From positions 29,787,944 to 29,851,943 of the forward strand of contig CM039188.1 in NCBI GenBank assembly GCA_008360975.2: 64,000 nucleotides of DNA. The letters run 5' to 3'. The notes below the pieces were generated by a model that had not been told where the DNA came from, did not search any database, and saw only the letters and a program-made list of their open reading frames with translations. Positions 50,621 to 62,110 of this stretch are shown in pieces (the stretch's first letter is position 1; each line of letters starts with the position of its first letter). The position numbers were made by a program, and so were the translations under genes. This DNA comes from Lichenostomus cassidix. Lineage: Eukaryota; Chordata; Aves; Passeriformes; Meliphagidae.

Positions 50621-53600
50621 AAGTGCTTTTAAAGAGAACTCCATGTTCTATACCTGAGTGGTTTGCTGTGAGCTTTGGTGCAGCTTTGCCAGTCTGGATC
50701 TCCAGTTCCCATGCAGCTGTGTCCCCACAGATCCAGAGACCCCAATGATTGTGCTCTGCTCCTCTGGGATTGTCACTGCTGTGTTTCCTGCTGCTCCAGG
50801 ATCTGCCTGCAGTGCCTCTGCAAGGCAAGGCTGCACCTTGCTGGAGTTTTGTGAGGATTTCTTTAGAAATGTGAGTGACCAGGATGTCTCAGTGTCACAG
50901 CTGCACTTGAAGCATTTCGCAGCTGCTCCAATCAATACAGGTTCAGCAGCAATTGACTGGATTTGGAGGAAAGACTTTTTTTTCTCCTTTGAGCACTTAG
51001 TGATATGATGTTCTTTTATCTGGCTTCCAAAACAGGATTGGCCTTGTGGTGCTTAATTTCTGAGGATGGTTTGGACACAGGCACCATTATTAGTTGCTTT
51101 CTCTCTGCTGTAATTTCTCCCTCCTCCCCCATTCAGTAGTTGTGATTCATATTACTTTAGTATGGACAGGATTTTTCTTATGTTGCTTTTTATTTATTTA
51201 TTTATTTTTAAAATTCCATATTTGTGGCACTATTAGCCCTTCACAGTGCTGGATGACTCAAGTAATTTTTTTCCTCTCTTCCTACCCCCTCAAGGGAATT
51301 AATGAAGTCATGAAATGTAAGCAGTAATTAAAGTAGTCCTTGAATTAGGATAGTTGTCTAGGGCTATAACTCAAAACATGCCAAGTCTGGAGGAGTACAG
51401 ACGCAAACTGAGTTGCTTTGGCATTACACAGTCAGAAAGGACTTTTTCAAACACAAAATATTCCCTACACCTTGCAAACAGCAGGTTTGATCTGAACTTG
51501 AAGCCTGTGACTGCAGAAAATCTAATTTCCAGTACTGGCTATTGAGTGAGGGAGCAAGACTATTGACACTGGGCCTGTCCTAGAAGTACCTAGGGATTTG
51601 CCTAGTGGGATTTTCTTTCCTGTGGATGATCATCTCTTTTCACTGCATTTTCTGAAAGAAATAATGTGCTTTCATGTTGCATGTGCTAGTATTTTTTTTT
51701 GATTGTAAGGAAAAAGACAACTGATGTTAAGTATCTGATCCTGTTCTGTTGCTTGTTTTAACTTTTTTTTTAATAATTTTTTAAGCACTTCTATTTACCT
51801 TAAAGTTAACAGTGGTTTTATTTCTTTAGGGTGGATTCTACTTTGCTCACAGCAGCAGAGATCCTTGTGAGCAATTACTCAAGGCAGCAGTTAATTATGG
51901 GTACTTACTGGCCTGAGTAATGGAAATCCTAATAATTCAGGTCTCTTGTGTTTGCAGTTTTATGGAATATTACTAAGCAGAACACCTTGTTCAGGAGATT
52001 TTTTCGTGGTACACATGGGAGATGTCATTATAATTGAATCAATTTTTTTGTGCATCATTGGAAGAGGAAAAACATGTTTCATCCCTAGTGCATAGGTGTT
52101 TCCAGCTAACAGCAGCACCTGCAGCTTACAGTAGAAGATATGCATTTGAGTGTGGAATAAGAGACAATTTAATGGAAATCTTTAGACTTCTCTTCCTTGT
52201 GGACACAGCAGCTTTGGAGAAGCTCTTGCTCACTTCCAGCACTGAAGCACTGTGATCTCCACTCTTGTGAAGAGATGCTTGGGGATGAGAATTGAAGAAT
52301 CTTCTTTTTACTTGTCCCCATTAAGACTTTATCCAATGACTGGTGAGGGACTGAAGGATTTTGCTTGAGCTCTGCTGAGAGCACTTGATGGCTATGTAGA
52401 AGCCAAGCTGAGAGTACTCCTATCTGTCACCCTTACTATGACAAACTTTCATGTGCAGGTGGTTTCTCCTAGCTATTTGCTTTGCACAGGCTAAATTACT
52501 CTTTATGCTAAGAAAGATGTTCTGAAATGTCATAAATCTCTCTGAAAACTGTGTGTGCTCCTGCAAGACCCCAGCAACTGTGCAAGATCACTAGAAATCT
52601 GTTCCCATCTGCACTCTCAAGAAGAGCTTCATTAGATCTTTTCCTGCTATGATGATCCTATCAAACAGGTTTGGTTTTTGTTGGCCTTGTGAGTAACCAA
52701 AGGTGACATTAATGCAGCTATTAACTATATCAGAGATTCCTCTGGTATCTCCCAGTGAGGTATTTTCATATCAATATCCCTTAATATGAAAGAATTATAT
52801 TTTGCTGAGGTCTCCTCTCATGGATTTTACTAAAAATCCTGAGTCATATTTTCCCACCTAGCATTCTTTGTCTATGCCATACTTTTTTAAGGTCACAACA
52901 GCTTTCCCCTTTGCTTCATTTTGTAAAAGCATCCTCTTCCCCACTCCTACTGATGTTTTGAGGGGTCTGGGGGGTACCACAAAAACCTGAGCCCTCCACC
53001 AGTCTGGAAAGTGACACCAGTCTGAGTGGGACAGAGGGAAGCCCTGCCTTGTCCCCTGTCACCCTCACCAGCTGCCAGCAGCAGATGCTTTAGGGGAATA
53101 GTATGGGAATAAATCAAACCTGCAGCTCTGATTGTACTCTTCCAGCGTCTGGCAATCTGCAGTTTAGGGACTTTCAGAGCTGGAGATGATATTGTATCTT
53201 TGCATTTAATCGCCCTTGATGGCCTTTTCTTCCATGGCAGGGCTTCCTACTGCTGCTTTGGAGGAAAGCAGAGTGGTGATATGAATGCTGTGAACAGCTG
53301 ACGTGTCTAAAATCCATTTACATTTGCAGATGGGATTCAATCCCAGCACTACATTTCACTGCATTTTATTGTCAGTTTGTTAGAATAACACTGCAGAATA
53401 TGTGATTTGGCAGTGTGTGTTCCCTTGTATTATCAGCAATACTCAGAAATGGCTTTTGCTTGTTACTTCTGCCACTTTCTTTTTCTTTTCTGCAAAACCC
53501 TTGGGAGCTGAGAGTGGTGAAAACTGCTGTGAATTGCAGCACCTTGCTGCTCTGTCTTCTTGTCCTCTTTAGTTTCAAGACTGTGTATTTTCAAATGTTG

Positions 53601-53938
53601 CATTTGTAATTTTTTTCCTCTTGCAAGCCTGACCCCTTTCATAAATTAAAAGTTAATTACAGTGGCTGCATTTGATGCATAGGTGTGGAGTAAATATGGG
53701 TGTTTTCTTTGTCCTTGAGTTCATACCTAAACAAGATGTGATAGTTTGCTAGAAATTATGACTGAAAGCCCTAAATTATTTAAGAATTAAAAACAAACAA
53801 ACACTGCTCTGTAGAAAGTTTCTTGCCTATTTTTAATGTGGTGTTTTAGCTCAGAGAATTGAAGATCTATTATTCCCCATACTTGTGGGCCAGGGGTAAG
53901 TTGATTTGTTTATTTTGCCCTGCTCCTTTGTCTTGCAG

Positions 53939-54007
53939 GGCATTAAAGCAGGTGACCTCTCAGGTGACCTCTCACCTGTGACAGGACAATCTCTCCCTGC
54001 TGGAAAG
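53939..54007 (+). other. candidate exon (splice-flanked, 69 nt, phase 0-0)
   Basis: A strong acceptor (TTTTGCCCTGCTCCTTTGTCTTGCAG, AG at 53937-53938) precedes 69 bases, exactly 23 codons, ending at the good donor AAAG followed by GTGAGA at 54008-54013. The peptide is GIKAGDLSGDLSPVTGQSLP followed by AGK. A perfect 12-base tandem duplication (53949-53972) adds an in-frame GDLS repeat. Being phase 0 at both ends, it could be skipped or included without changing frame. A GTAAGT donor sits only 43 bases upstream of the exon start (53896), too close for an ordinary intron. No family is recognised; a pseudo-exon remains likely. Confidence 0.2.
53949..53978. promoter_or_regulatory. E-box cluster in a 12-bp tandem duplication and inverted repeat
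   Basis: CAGGTGACCTCT is duplicated (53949-53960 and 53961-53972). The second copy continues into TCACCTG, so CAGGTGA-CCTC-TCACCTG is a perfect 7-base inverted repeat. This yields three CAGGTG/CACCTG E-boxes (53949, 53961, 53973) of the type bound by ZEB, SNAIL and some bHLH factors. Confidence 0.5.
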
Positions 54008-56375
54008 GTGAGAGCAGCAGCTCCCCCAGCATCATGGCAGGAACACTGCCCTGGCTGCTCCTTCCCCTGGTTTTGTGCTCTTTGGCTTGAGAGTGTGGAA
54101 TGTTTATTCAGCTTAGATCCCAAGGCAGGCAGTAGTTCATACATAGCAAACTGCAGCGTCAGACCAGCAAATAATTTGGTTTTAAAGATTTATCTGCCTG
54201 TATCTGCGAGAAGTACAATATTGCTCTTGATAGCCTCACAATTATTTTATTTTCCTGCAGACTTTTACAAGTGTGTAGCTATGAAACCACAGGTTATTTT
54301 GATCCCACTCTGTATCTGTGATAAAAGTGCCCTGAGGAACAGTCTTGAAACATTATAGATGCACACTTTTTCACCAAAGGACAAGTATTAGATTGTGGAT
54401 ACATGAAACCATAGGGTCTTTCTGAGCTGTGATACCATTGTGCAGACACAGTGCCCATTCCAGGAGTGCAAGGAATTCCCTTTGATTCCTAGCAACACCT
54501 CTGCTGGCAACTGATACCTTCTGCAGCATGCAAGACTAAATATAAATAGCTTTTGTCATCTTTAGGGAAGGTACTTGCTGAGAAGAGTTGTATTTGGAGC
54601 CTTCCAGGGCAAATAGTGAATAATTCACTAGTTGGGCCTGGGGGCTTTGCCTTGCTGGACTCTGAGCTCTGCTGCCAACATTCTGAGCTGCTTGGGAGGG
54701 ATTGGGAAGGTCAGAGAATGGAAGTGGCTGCTGCTTAATTGCAGCAGTTTCCATCTGTTTCCATTTTGTTTCTAATAAACTTAACTGGAATGCTCAATAC
54801 CCATAGATAGTGTCCATGGCATTTCTCAGCAGAGCAGCTTGTGGCACATTGAAATAGAAGTGCAGGGCAAGAGGAAGGACTCTGGCTACTTACAGGGAGA
54901 AATTGCAGCTTTAATAATCATTCATTCAGAAAATCTAAAACTTCTATGCTGTCCAGCTGCCAACAGCTTCTTATTGAGCAGCAGCACTTGCTGTCTCTTT
55001 GCTCCTGCCAGAGGCTAGCTGAGTGCTGTCAACTTAAAGCCAGGCTCTCAGATGACATTTATTGGTTTAAATGGTGGGCAAGTCCCCTGCAGAGACAAAA
55101 TGTACACTGACATAAAACCAAGATGGTTGCCAGTCAGCCTTGCCATTTGCAGCCTTTCCTTTGTGAGAAAGGGCTCTGCCTGTGGACATTAAAGAAAAAA
55201 AGTTAATTTCAGGTTGGCTTTAGTCCTCCAGGCAGTGAAAGGGAAGAGCTACCTGTGATCTGCTATGCTGGACATCACTGAGGGGGGATTTAAAATAATA
55301 GTGGTGAGCTCTTGGGCAAATAAATAAAACAGCTCCAGAGAGTATGGCAAACTCTGGACTTCAGTTTGCTAATTTTACTTTGGATCAGATGGTGGAATTT
55401 CGTTGCACTTGACAGGAGACTTGACATCTTCCATAGGCTGCTGTTGTCAAATGCAGGTTGCTGACTGTAGATATACATGGGACACAGGAGGTCACTGCTT
55501 TTGTGAGACACTGCTTGGGTGCTTCATGCTCCACTGGCAGGGCTTGGTATTGATTCTGGGTGAACATCTGGATGGCATCACCAGGCTGGGTGTCAAAGGA
55601 ACTCTGTTTTCAAACCAGGAGAGACAGGGATATTATTGTTGTTGGCAGGAATGGAAACCACTTAGGAAAAGACTTTCTTCCCTCTTGTTTCTTTAATATG
55701 GGATATTTACAGGCTGGGGATGAAATGAAAGAGTTGTTCTTGTTTCATCGTCACACCCTGTCAGGGGAAAGCACTCAGCAAATATTATATAAAAATATAG
55801 ATGAGTTTTGGATCAGCTGGCTTCATTTCAGTAGACTAACACAAATAATTAATTTGAAGGAGCATTAAGGCATTAAGATGCATGGCTTTAAGGAAAAACA
55901 AAACAAAACTTTTTCATTTTTTTAATACATTCTTCTGGATCTTCCATTGTAGTGAAAGATTAATTGTGCTGACAACTTTTTATTCCAGCCTTAAAAGAAA
56001 ACTAGCTGTGCACTTTTGAGATTCTGAAGTGCACTTAGGTTCCTCCCACCTAATGAACTCCAGTTTGAGTTCTGACATGTGGCTCGAGTCTAGAGGCACA
56101 AGACTGATTAAAGCAGCATCACTGGAGCTAGTTCTGTTCCTTATTAAAACCTGCCTGTTACCTCAAAGGCCTTTGTGCATACCTAAAGGAGATCTGCAGC
56201 TGAGAATCCCAGATGCTTAAGAATATATATTACAGTGAAACTGCTTGCTTCTAGATCTTTAATCACCTCAGTGCTATAATTCTGCTGTTAGAAAAGTTGA
56301 ATGATGAGTCTATGTAACATGGAGTAAAAGGGAGTAAAAAGCCAAACCACCTTAATAAAATAGATTATTTCCTGA

Positions 56376-56399
56376 TTTTTTTTTTTTTTTTTTTTTTTT
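56376..56399. repeat. poly(T), 24 bases
   Basis: The longest homopolymer in the window. It is followed at once by GCAGGTGACTT, so it looks like a splice acceptor, but stop codons follow and no element body lies to its right. Confidence 0.97.
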
Positions 56400-57436
56400 G
56401 CAGGTGACTTGTTACAGCAAGGATTGTGGCAGCTGTATGCTTATCCTTCCTCAACAGTTGTTTATTTGTTCTCCTCTAATAACTGGCAGTACATTCTAAG
56501 AAGCTGAAATTTCTAACAGCTAAAAGGGTGTGTGGTGACTGAGTTTCCACTCAAACTGTCCTGGAGTTGAGTGCTTGGCTGGAGGGACAAGGACAGTGCA
56601 GGGGACTCTGGCTGAAATGTGCTGGCTGAAGCCACAGCAGGATCACTCTTGGGCTGAATTGCTGGAAGAATTTGATAGTTCATAGCTGTTTGCTATTTTC
56701 CCAAACAGAGCATTTTAGAACTGCTGACTTGACACAGCAGCTGCATTTGGAGGAACTTCCAGGGAGTGTCTTGCTTCTGAGCATCCTAAAACTCCTCTGA
56801 AATGCTGTTGACCACAGCAATGAGTTTTGTATTGACATTAAAGATAGATTTATTGCTCTTCAAGTTTTTCTCCTTTCCAACTTATGAGGTCTTTGAGAGC
56901 TGAGATCCAATAATTCCTTGTAAATGGCTACCTTGGCTTTTGATCTAACTTCTTAAATATGATATATTACTAGCAGTAAGTGCAGACATATCCTTTCTGT
57001 TGTTTCAGAGAAGTGCTGTGTGGGTTATCTTGCTGACAGGAAATTGGAGAACCATAAAGGTATCAAAATCTAGTAAGATTATAGCAGGACTTGACATTAA
57101 GTGTTGGAAATTCCCCTTTTCTTAATAGGGGATTATTCTGTTGGGAGTGGAGATCTAGATCAGAAGCAATATTACTACAACACCTTTCTAAAGCTGCTAA
57201 TAATGTAATAAAGCTCTTGTTAAAGGCAGAAAGCTCTTTGTATGCCACATTGACTTGCATGTACAGCCTGGTTGTGGCAACAACTTGCAGCTCCCTGGCT
57301 CTTTGCTCAACTCTCCTTTGCTTTATTCCTTGAGAGGTTTCCTGTACTCTGTGTGTGCAGCAGGCACCACTTTGTCCTGGATGTTGTGATCTAAGTGTAT
57401 GCTGATGGTCTTGGCTGGATTTGGTGAGTTTTGGTG

Positions 57437-57515
57437 TTCTGAGTTTCAGTTCCAGGCACCTGCCCAGTAAAGAAGTTCTCCCTCATATTCAGATGCAACT
57501 TTCTGAGAATTATTC
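57437..57515 (+). mobile_element. possible CR1 LINE fragment
   Basis: GAGTTTCAGTTCCAGGCACC and especially GTAAAGAAGTTCTCCCTCATATTCAGATGCAACTTTCTG resemble the CR1 3' region phrase that runs AAAGAAGTTCTTCCTCATGTTCAG...AACTTCCTGTG. Flanking sequence is not recognisable as CR1, so this would be an old or internally deleted scrap. Confidence 0.4.
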
Positions 57516-58189
57516 CTGAAAAGTATTTCTCAAGGACTAGTCTAGCTGTGAGGCTGTGTGAAACTTGGAGAATAATTTTGGAAGGAAAAAAAAAAAGGAG
57601 GAATCTACTTTGTTTTCATTGTCAGTGTTTTCAGCTCAGGACATTAAGAACACCATATGCATGGTTTCAGGACAGGCTGTCTTCCTTCTGCAGGCATCTC
57701 ACTATTCCTTGTGTGTCATTCTGCCACCAAAAACCAAGTTTCAAGTGCTGGCTTGTCAGCCTATTACTCATGCAGGCACAACCCAGCATTTTCCTGACGC
57801 CTGTTTGCCACACTTAATTTCTTTTTTCTCTTTCCCATAAATTCGGTGAATTTGTATTGTTTTCTTTCAGTCATGATGGTGTATGTTAGAGGAGACAAGA
57901 GTCCCTGATAGGCTCAACAGGCAGGGGTTGGGTGTCTTGGCCTGATCTTTAGAATCCTGAGCCTGTTGGCAGAGCACACCAATTCTCCATGTGGGAAACC
58001 TATAAACTTCTCCAGCCATCAGCTTACCTTGCTGAAGCTCAATCCCTTTTCTCTTCACTGTGCTGTCTCAATCAAAGCTTCTTTTAAGAGTCTGAGGGTT
58101 TGAATTTTGTTTTATTTTTGTCTTTGTTGAGGTATAAAATGATCTGAAAAGATAAGAAGAAAGAAACATTGCTATTGTCTGTATGTTGT

Positions 58190-58490
58190 TTTGTTATAAA
58201 GCGGAAAAACGTGCAATTGAAGCCCTAGATAGTTGCAAGGCAAGTTTAAAGGGAATGTACCCTTTTATTTTTAAATTCATATGGTTTCATAGAAAAACTA
58301 GGTCTAGTCTGTGTCGACAATTACAGTAGATGTGTTTCCAGAAGCTGAGAAATCTATTGTGTGCCTCCAGCCCTTTCCATTTTTCATTACGATCACTGCG
58401 TTTTCTTCTTAAAATGCAAGCAAGTCAAGGGAGGCATGACTGGCAAGATAAAATGATTATGGGATAATTTGTGTTTTCCACACCAAACAA
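58190..58490. promoter_or_regulatory. putative enhancer-like block with retained CpGs
   Basis: Five CpGs (near 58202, 58210, 58315, 58390, 58399) sit within about 200 bases of otherwise CpG-poor DNA. GTGCAATTGAAG, GTCGACAATTACAG and GATTATGGGATAATTTG add homeodomain and SOX-like words. There is no open frame of note and no repeat similarity. Retained CpGs plus motif density suggest constraint; this is inference. Confidence 0.3.
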
Positions 58491-58799
58491 AATCAATCAT
58501 CATTGTTTAGGGACTAGAAACATTAAATAGCTGAGAGATGTTTCTGGACTTTTACAAAATGTTTTTATCAGGACTGCTAAGGGAGAAGGCTGTTGAACAC
58601 CCTGAGGTGGTGCTTGTAGTTTTCAAATTTACACACTAATTTGAACAATATTTGTAGAGGGAGTCGTCTGTGCTGGGTTTGTGATTAAAATATAAAAAAA
58701 TCAAACCTGACAATATTGAAATCCACTCTAGTTCTACTACATAACTTTGTCAGACAAGAAGTCTTAATGCTTGTATATATGAAAAAGAATGTTTAATGA

Positions 58800-58894
58800 A
58801 TATATATATAAATATATACATATATATCTCTATATAAAATGTATAAAATAAATATAAAGTTCTTTTCTAGTTCTTTTCTTATATATATATATAT
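58800..58894. repeat. TA-rich compound microsatellite with 11-bp tandem duplication
   Basis: Two TA-rich arrays (58800-58857 degenerate; 58881-58894 seven perfect AT units) flank a perfect 11-base tandem duplication AGTTCTTTTCT (58858-58868 and 58869-58879). Confidence 0.95.
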
Positions 58895-59264
58895 CTGTGA
58901 AAAAGAAGTCTCCACTCTGTTTCCTATCCCTGAAGTGGGGACTGGATTAAAATGGAGATCAACTAATTTCACTGATTTACCAAGGCATGTGTGGTGAGGT
59001 TTGGGAGAAAGATTCCCAATTTTACCAACTGCTTTCTCCTATGTGTCCTTGGGAACAAGGGTTTAGTGTGACTAATACTAATACCTTCTCCTGTCACAGC
59101 TGAAACACAGGTCTTGGAGAACAGCAAGGCCACCAAAAGTTGGATTTTTCTTGGAGACTGGCAGGATTACCCCAGGGTTTGCTTTGGTGGCTTTAGACTG
59201 AGCACAGCCTTGAAAGACAAATTGATGTCTTTGCCACCCTGGGGGATGTGCACGATTTGAGGAC

Positions 59265-59705
59265 AAGTTATAGAAGAGCAACCAGAAAGATTAAGTGACT
59301 AGAGGGATCTGATTCATCAGGTAAAATTAAGAGTGCAATATATTTAGACTGGATATGCAAATAGAGCAGGGGACATGATAACTATCTTGAAATACTTGCT
59401 CTGCAAAGACTAATGGTGAAAAATCGCTATGGAGAGGAACAGAGGGGTATAACAGAGAATGATGGGTTGAAATTAAGAAAAATAAAATGTGGGCTCAGTT
59501 CCATGATAAAGCTTCACAACACTAAATTGAGAATGCAGGAGAGGAAGAAGTGGTGAAAGACCCATCACTTAAGACAGCTTAAAATCAGACATGAAAATGC
59601 AGTAGAAAGAGTACTTTAGAGGGCAATCCTTCACTGGCATGGGGAGAGAGTGGATGTTCTCTTCCATCCCTAATTTCTGCCACTCAATAGTGCTGTGATT
59701 AGGTG
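59265..59705 (+). mobile_element. ancient CR1-type LINE, 3' portion
   Basis: This is a diverged CR1 3' region of the type also found in crocodilians and turtles. Landmarks in order are: AAGTTATAGAAGAGCAACCAGAAAGATTAAG, TATTTAGACTGGATATG, GGGGACATGATAACTATCTTGAAATACTTG, TATGGAGAGGAACAGAGG, GAGAATGATGGGTTGAAATTAAG, GAAGTGGTGAAAGACCCATCACTT, and a diverged end around CTCTTCCATCCCTAATTTCT. These follow the family order without large rearrangement. The copy is non-coding, 5'-truncated and much more diverged than the one at 33216, pointing to an insertion predating modern birds. The ATGCAAAT at 59355-59362 falls inside it. Confidence 0.82.
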
Positions 59706-60719
59706 ATAATTTTTTTTTCCCTTGTGCAGACCCAAGATGCTACTTAATATTTTAAGGGAGCTTTTAAAATAATCTGCAGTAGCACTGAGAGTTATCTTTA
59801 TCAAATAAATCCAAATACAGCATTATGAACCCTAGGTATATCCCAGGGAACACGGAAGGATTTGAAATACAAAATAATAAGAAAAATTTTACAACAAAAT
59901 ACTTCATGTGGCTTCCTCCCAGGCATTCTGAAGACTTGTGTCAGCTCTAAAGAAATGGTATAAGCTCTGTTGACATCTCTGCCTTTGTGAGCTCTGGTAC
60001 AGTTAACTGACTGCCCTTCATTCCTTCACCAGAGGAGCAAAATGTCAAAAATATGTTAAATGGAAACTTGAGCCCATACAGTTGCTCTCTCTTGTGCACC
60101 GTTCAAAAGAAGCAAAAAAGAAAGTTGAACAGGTTTTAGAAATGGTCATTTCTGACCTTTACAAAAGTACTGAATTTAATCCCTTTAGCCCAAAAGATCC
60201 TGCTGGTGAAAAGGATTAGTAAGAGAGAGGAATAAAAATTTCTGTGTGTCGGGATTGGTCAAGTTTTTGTGACCCAGCACTTGCAGCACATTTGTTCAGT
60301 CTCTTTTCTTCAGAGGGTTTCATTTTGTGATATGTTTTGGAGTGGTATCTGAAAATTGCAGGTCACTGTTTTGTGTAAGAAGCAAAACCTTTAAAGAGCT
60401 GGTGACAAAGGAAAAAGCCAACAAACTCAAACCATAAAACCACAACAAACTTCCCTCCACAGTCTGTCCTCATATTGTCTGTCTGAACTTAAGCTGTGTG
60501 AATATCTTGGCATGGATTAACAACACGTTTCTCTGTTTTTTTCTTAAATGATTAAAGGCAAAAAGGCTAATGAACTTCAGGGACCACTTATCCATATGAG
60601 ACAAATGAAACTTATAATTTTTTACAAAGGGGCAAGATTCAGCTGAAAATATTTGCATCAACAATTATCAACAACCAAAAAGAAGTTTTGCAACTGATCC
60701 AGTTCCCAGTGCTCTGCTC

Positions 60720-61060
60720 AAATTCAAATATCCCACATTCAGGGCAGCTAATTAGTGGGTCTAAGGGCTAATGTTGCTATATTGCTTTTGGTTCCAAAAC
60801 TTGATTATTGGAGCAATCCCAGACATCTCTATTTCTTGTTACATACCCTGAAAGGATGCACAGTGGTGTGGTGTTTGAGACTAGTTGATGTCCTCTGTCC
60901 CTTTTTTCTATAGAAACATACTTTTGTCCAGCCAGGGGCTGCAGCCTGGAATTGCATTTAACAATTAGCCCAGATTTACATTAAGTGCCACTCTGAGGAT
61001 AGGGACTAATGGTTAGATGCAATTACAAGGATGCAAACTCATTTTGAGAGCTTGGAGAAG
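60720..61060. promoter_or_regulatory. putative enhancer-like block
   Basis: The block carries CAGCTAATTAGTGGG (a TAATTA homeodomain palindrome), CTTGATTATTGG, GCATTTAACAATTAGCCC and GATGCAATTACAAGG, together with ACAAT SOX-like words. No transposon or coding explanation was found. Confidence 0.25.
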
Positions 61061-61374
61061 GCTGGAAATTCCAGTGATGTGTTCACTCAGGCCATGAGTG
61101 TGACAAACAGGATCGCCTTGGCACCTCTGAAGTCAATGAGGGTTTTGCCATTAATTTCCTTTCAGATGAATGCAGCCCATAAGGAATAACACATGTTCTT
61201 CTGGAGTTATTTATTTGTTTATTTATGTTGCAAAGGCAGCACAGAGCGTAGTGAGGTAGCAGAAGGGAGGGGAGGTGTGAGGGTAAATGAAAAAACAGGA
61301 GGGGAATAATAAGTGATGGTTGTTTGCATGTCTGTGGCAGCTGTGGAGATAGCAGTGTGATTTAATAACCCTAC

Positions 61375-61880
61375 AGTGAGCCATGGGTTGCTCCCCTATT
61401 GCACACTGATGTAATAATGCGACGGCAACTTGAATTATTTGCCATGTCATATATTGTAAGAATGAGCTGCTCAGAAGTAAACAGCTGAAAAGTGTCTTGA
61501 TAAAAAATTGTGAGGCAAAAAAACTGGGAAGAAGGAATGGCTGCTGTCCTGCTGTCTCTGGTGAGCTGATAGATGTTATTCTGAGTAACTGCACTGCGAA
61601 ACGCCGAGTCTCCAGCAATGACAATGTGCAGTACAATTGTGTCCTGTTATCTGTAATGGTTTGCTATAAACCATAACATCATCCTGCACTTCAGGGGAGC
61701 AAAAAGTGGGGTAATGTCATATTCTCAGATTGTTTTAAAGAGGTTTGAAATGATTCCGTTGAAGCTGCAAAGTGGCACAAATTTGCATAAGGGTTTTGCC
61801 TGATTTAAATGCAACTCAGGTTGTTTAAAATGCCCACAATCCCCTTTATAATCTCTAATTTGTTTCCTACTGGGTCATCA
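61375..61880. promoter_or_regulatory. strongest enhancer-like block, with hairpin and SOX/FOX/octamer words
   Basis: About 500 bases contain a forkhead core GTAAACA (61477-61483) overlapping a CAGCTG E-box (61482-61487), ACAATG (61621-61626) and the palindromic SOX-type ACAATTGT (61633-61640). They also contain a hairpin ATGGTTT-GCTAT-AAACCAT (61656-61674), TAATGTCAT and a perfect octamer ATTTGCAT (61781-61788). CpGs survive in ATGCGACGGC (near 61419) and CTGCGAAACGCCGAG (near 61595-61609), unusual for this window. The minus-strand 137-codon frame over its left part shows no domain. The reading as a conserved regulatory element is an inference; alignment to other vertebrates would settle it. 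Confidence 0.4.
61656..61674. other. short perfect inverted repeat (hairpin)
   Basis: The 7-base arms ATGGTTT and AAACCAT flank the loop GCTAT. After one A/A mismatch the pairing resumes for TGT/ACA, giving 10 pairs over 61652-61678. It is too short for a microRNA precursor and better read as a dimeric protein-binding site. Confidence 0.7.
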
Positions 61881-62110
61881 CTAAGTTTAGCCTGATCAAA
61901 TCTATTTCACAGTGACATCTGCAGCTGCACAGCCACCTGCCCCTCTGCATGTTTTCATTTATTTGTTCAAGGTGATGGCTGCAAATAAAAGAATTATAAG
62001 TTTGGGCATAGGCATCTCATGCAGGCATGGATGAGGGAACTGCAGGTTTCAAGAATCAAAATTTTTCTAGGATGAGGTCATGTTAGCTTCTCCTCTGCTT
62101 TTGTCTCTAG

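Larger units (their letters stand above)
46107..53890. other. unannotated non-coding stretch
   Basis: No gene is recognised. Contents: a 16-base A run at 49206-49221, degenerate tandem CTTGTAGA-type units at about 50553-50620, and a GC-richer island at 50650-50860 that is open on both strands (116 codons forward at 50658-51008, 95 reverse) without a recognisable domain. A second GC-richer patch lies near 52965-53090. The rest is AT-rich and unremarkable. Confidence 0.55.
54014..58140. other. unannotated non-coding stretch
   Basis: No gene is recognised. It holds a 24-base T run (56376-56399) followed by GCAGGTGAC, a short A-rich CAAAA run near 55891-55909 and a possible CR1 scrap at 57437-57515. 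The forward frame reaching to 54358 (150 codons from 53906) is the longest in the window but lacks motifs and overlaps the candidate exon only in part. Confidence 0.55.

Noticed and set aside
53906..54358. Longest forward open frame, 150 codons
   Set aside because: No recognisable domain, mixed composition, and overlapping open frames on the other strand; this length is expected by chance in 64 kb. Only the splice-flanked part (53939-54007) is kept as a weak hypothesis.
56376..56410. 24-base T run followed by GCAGGTGAC as a splice acceptor
   Set aside because: The sequence beyond it reaches stop codons and no paired donor is evident; homopolymers often mimic acceptors.
61223..61636. 137-codon minus-strand open frame
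   Set aside because: Overlaps the motif-rich block at 61375-61880 and has no recognisable protein signature; a non-coding explanation fits better.
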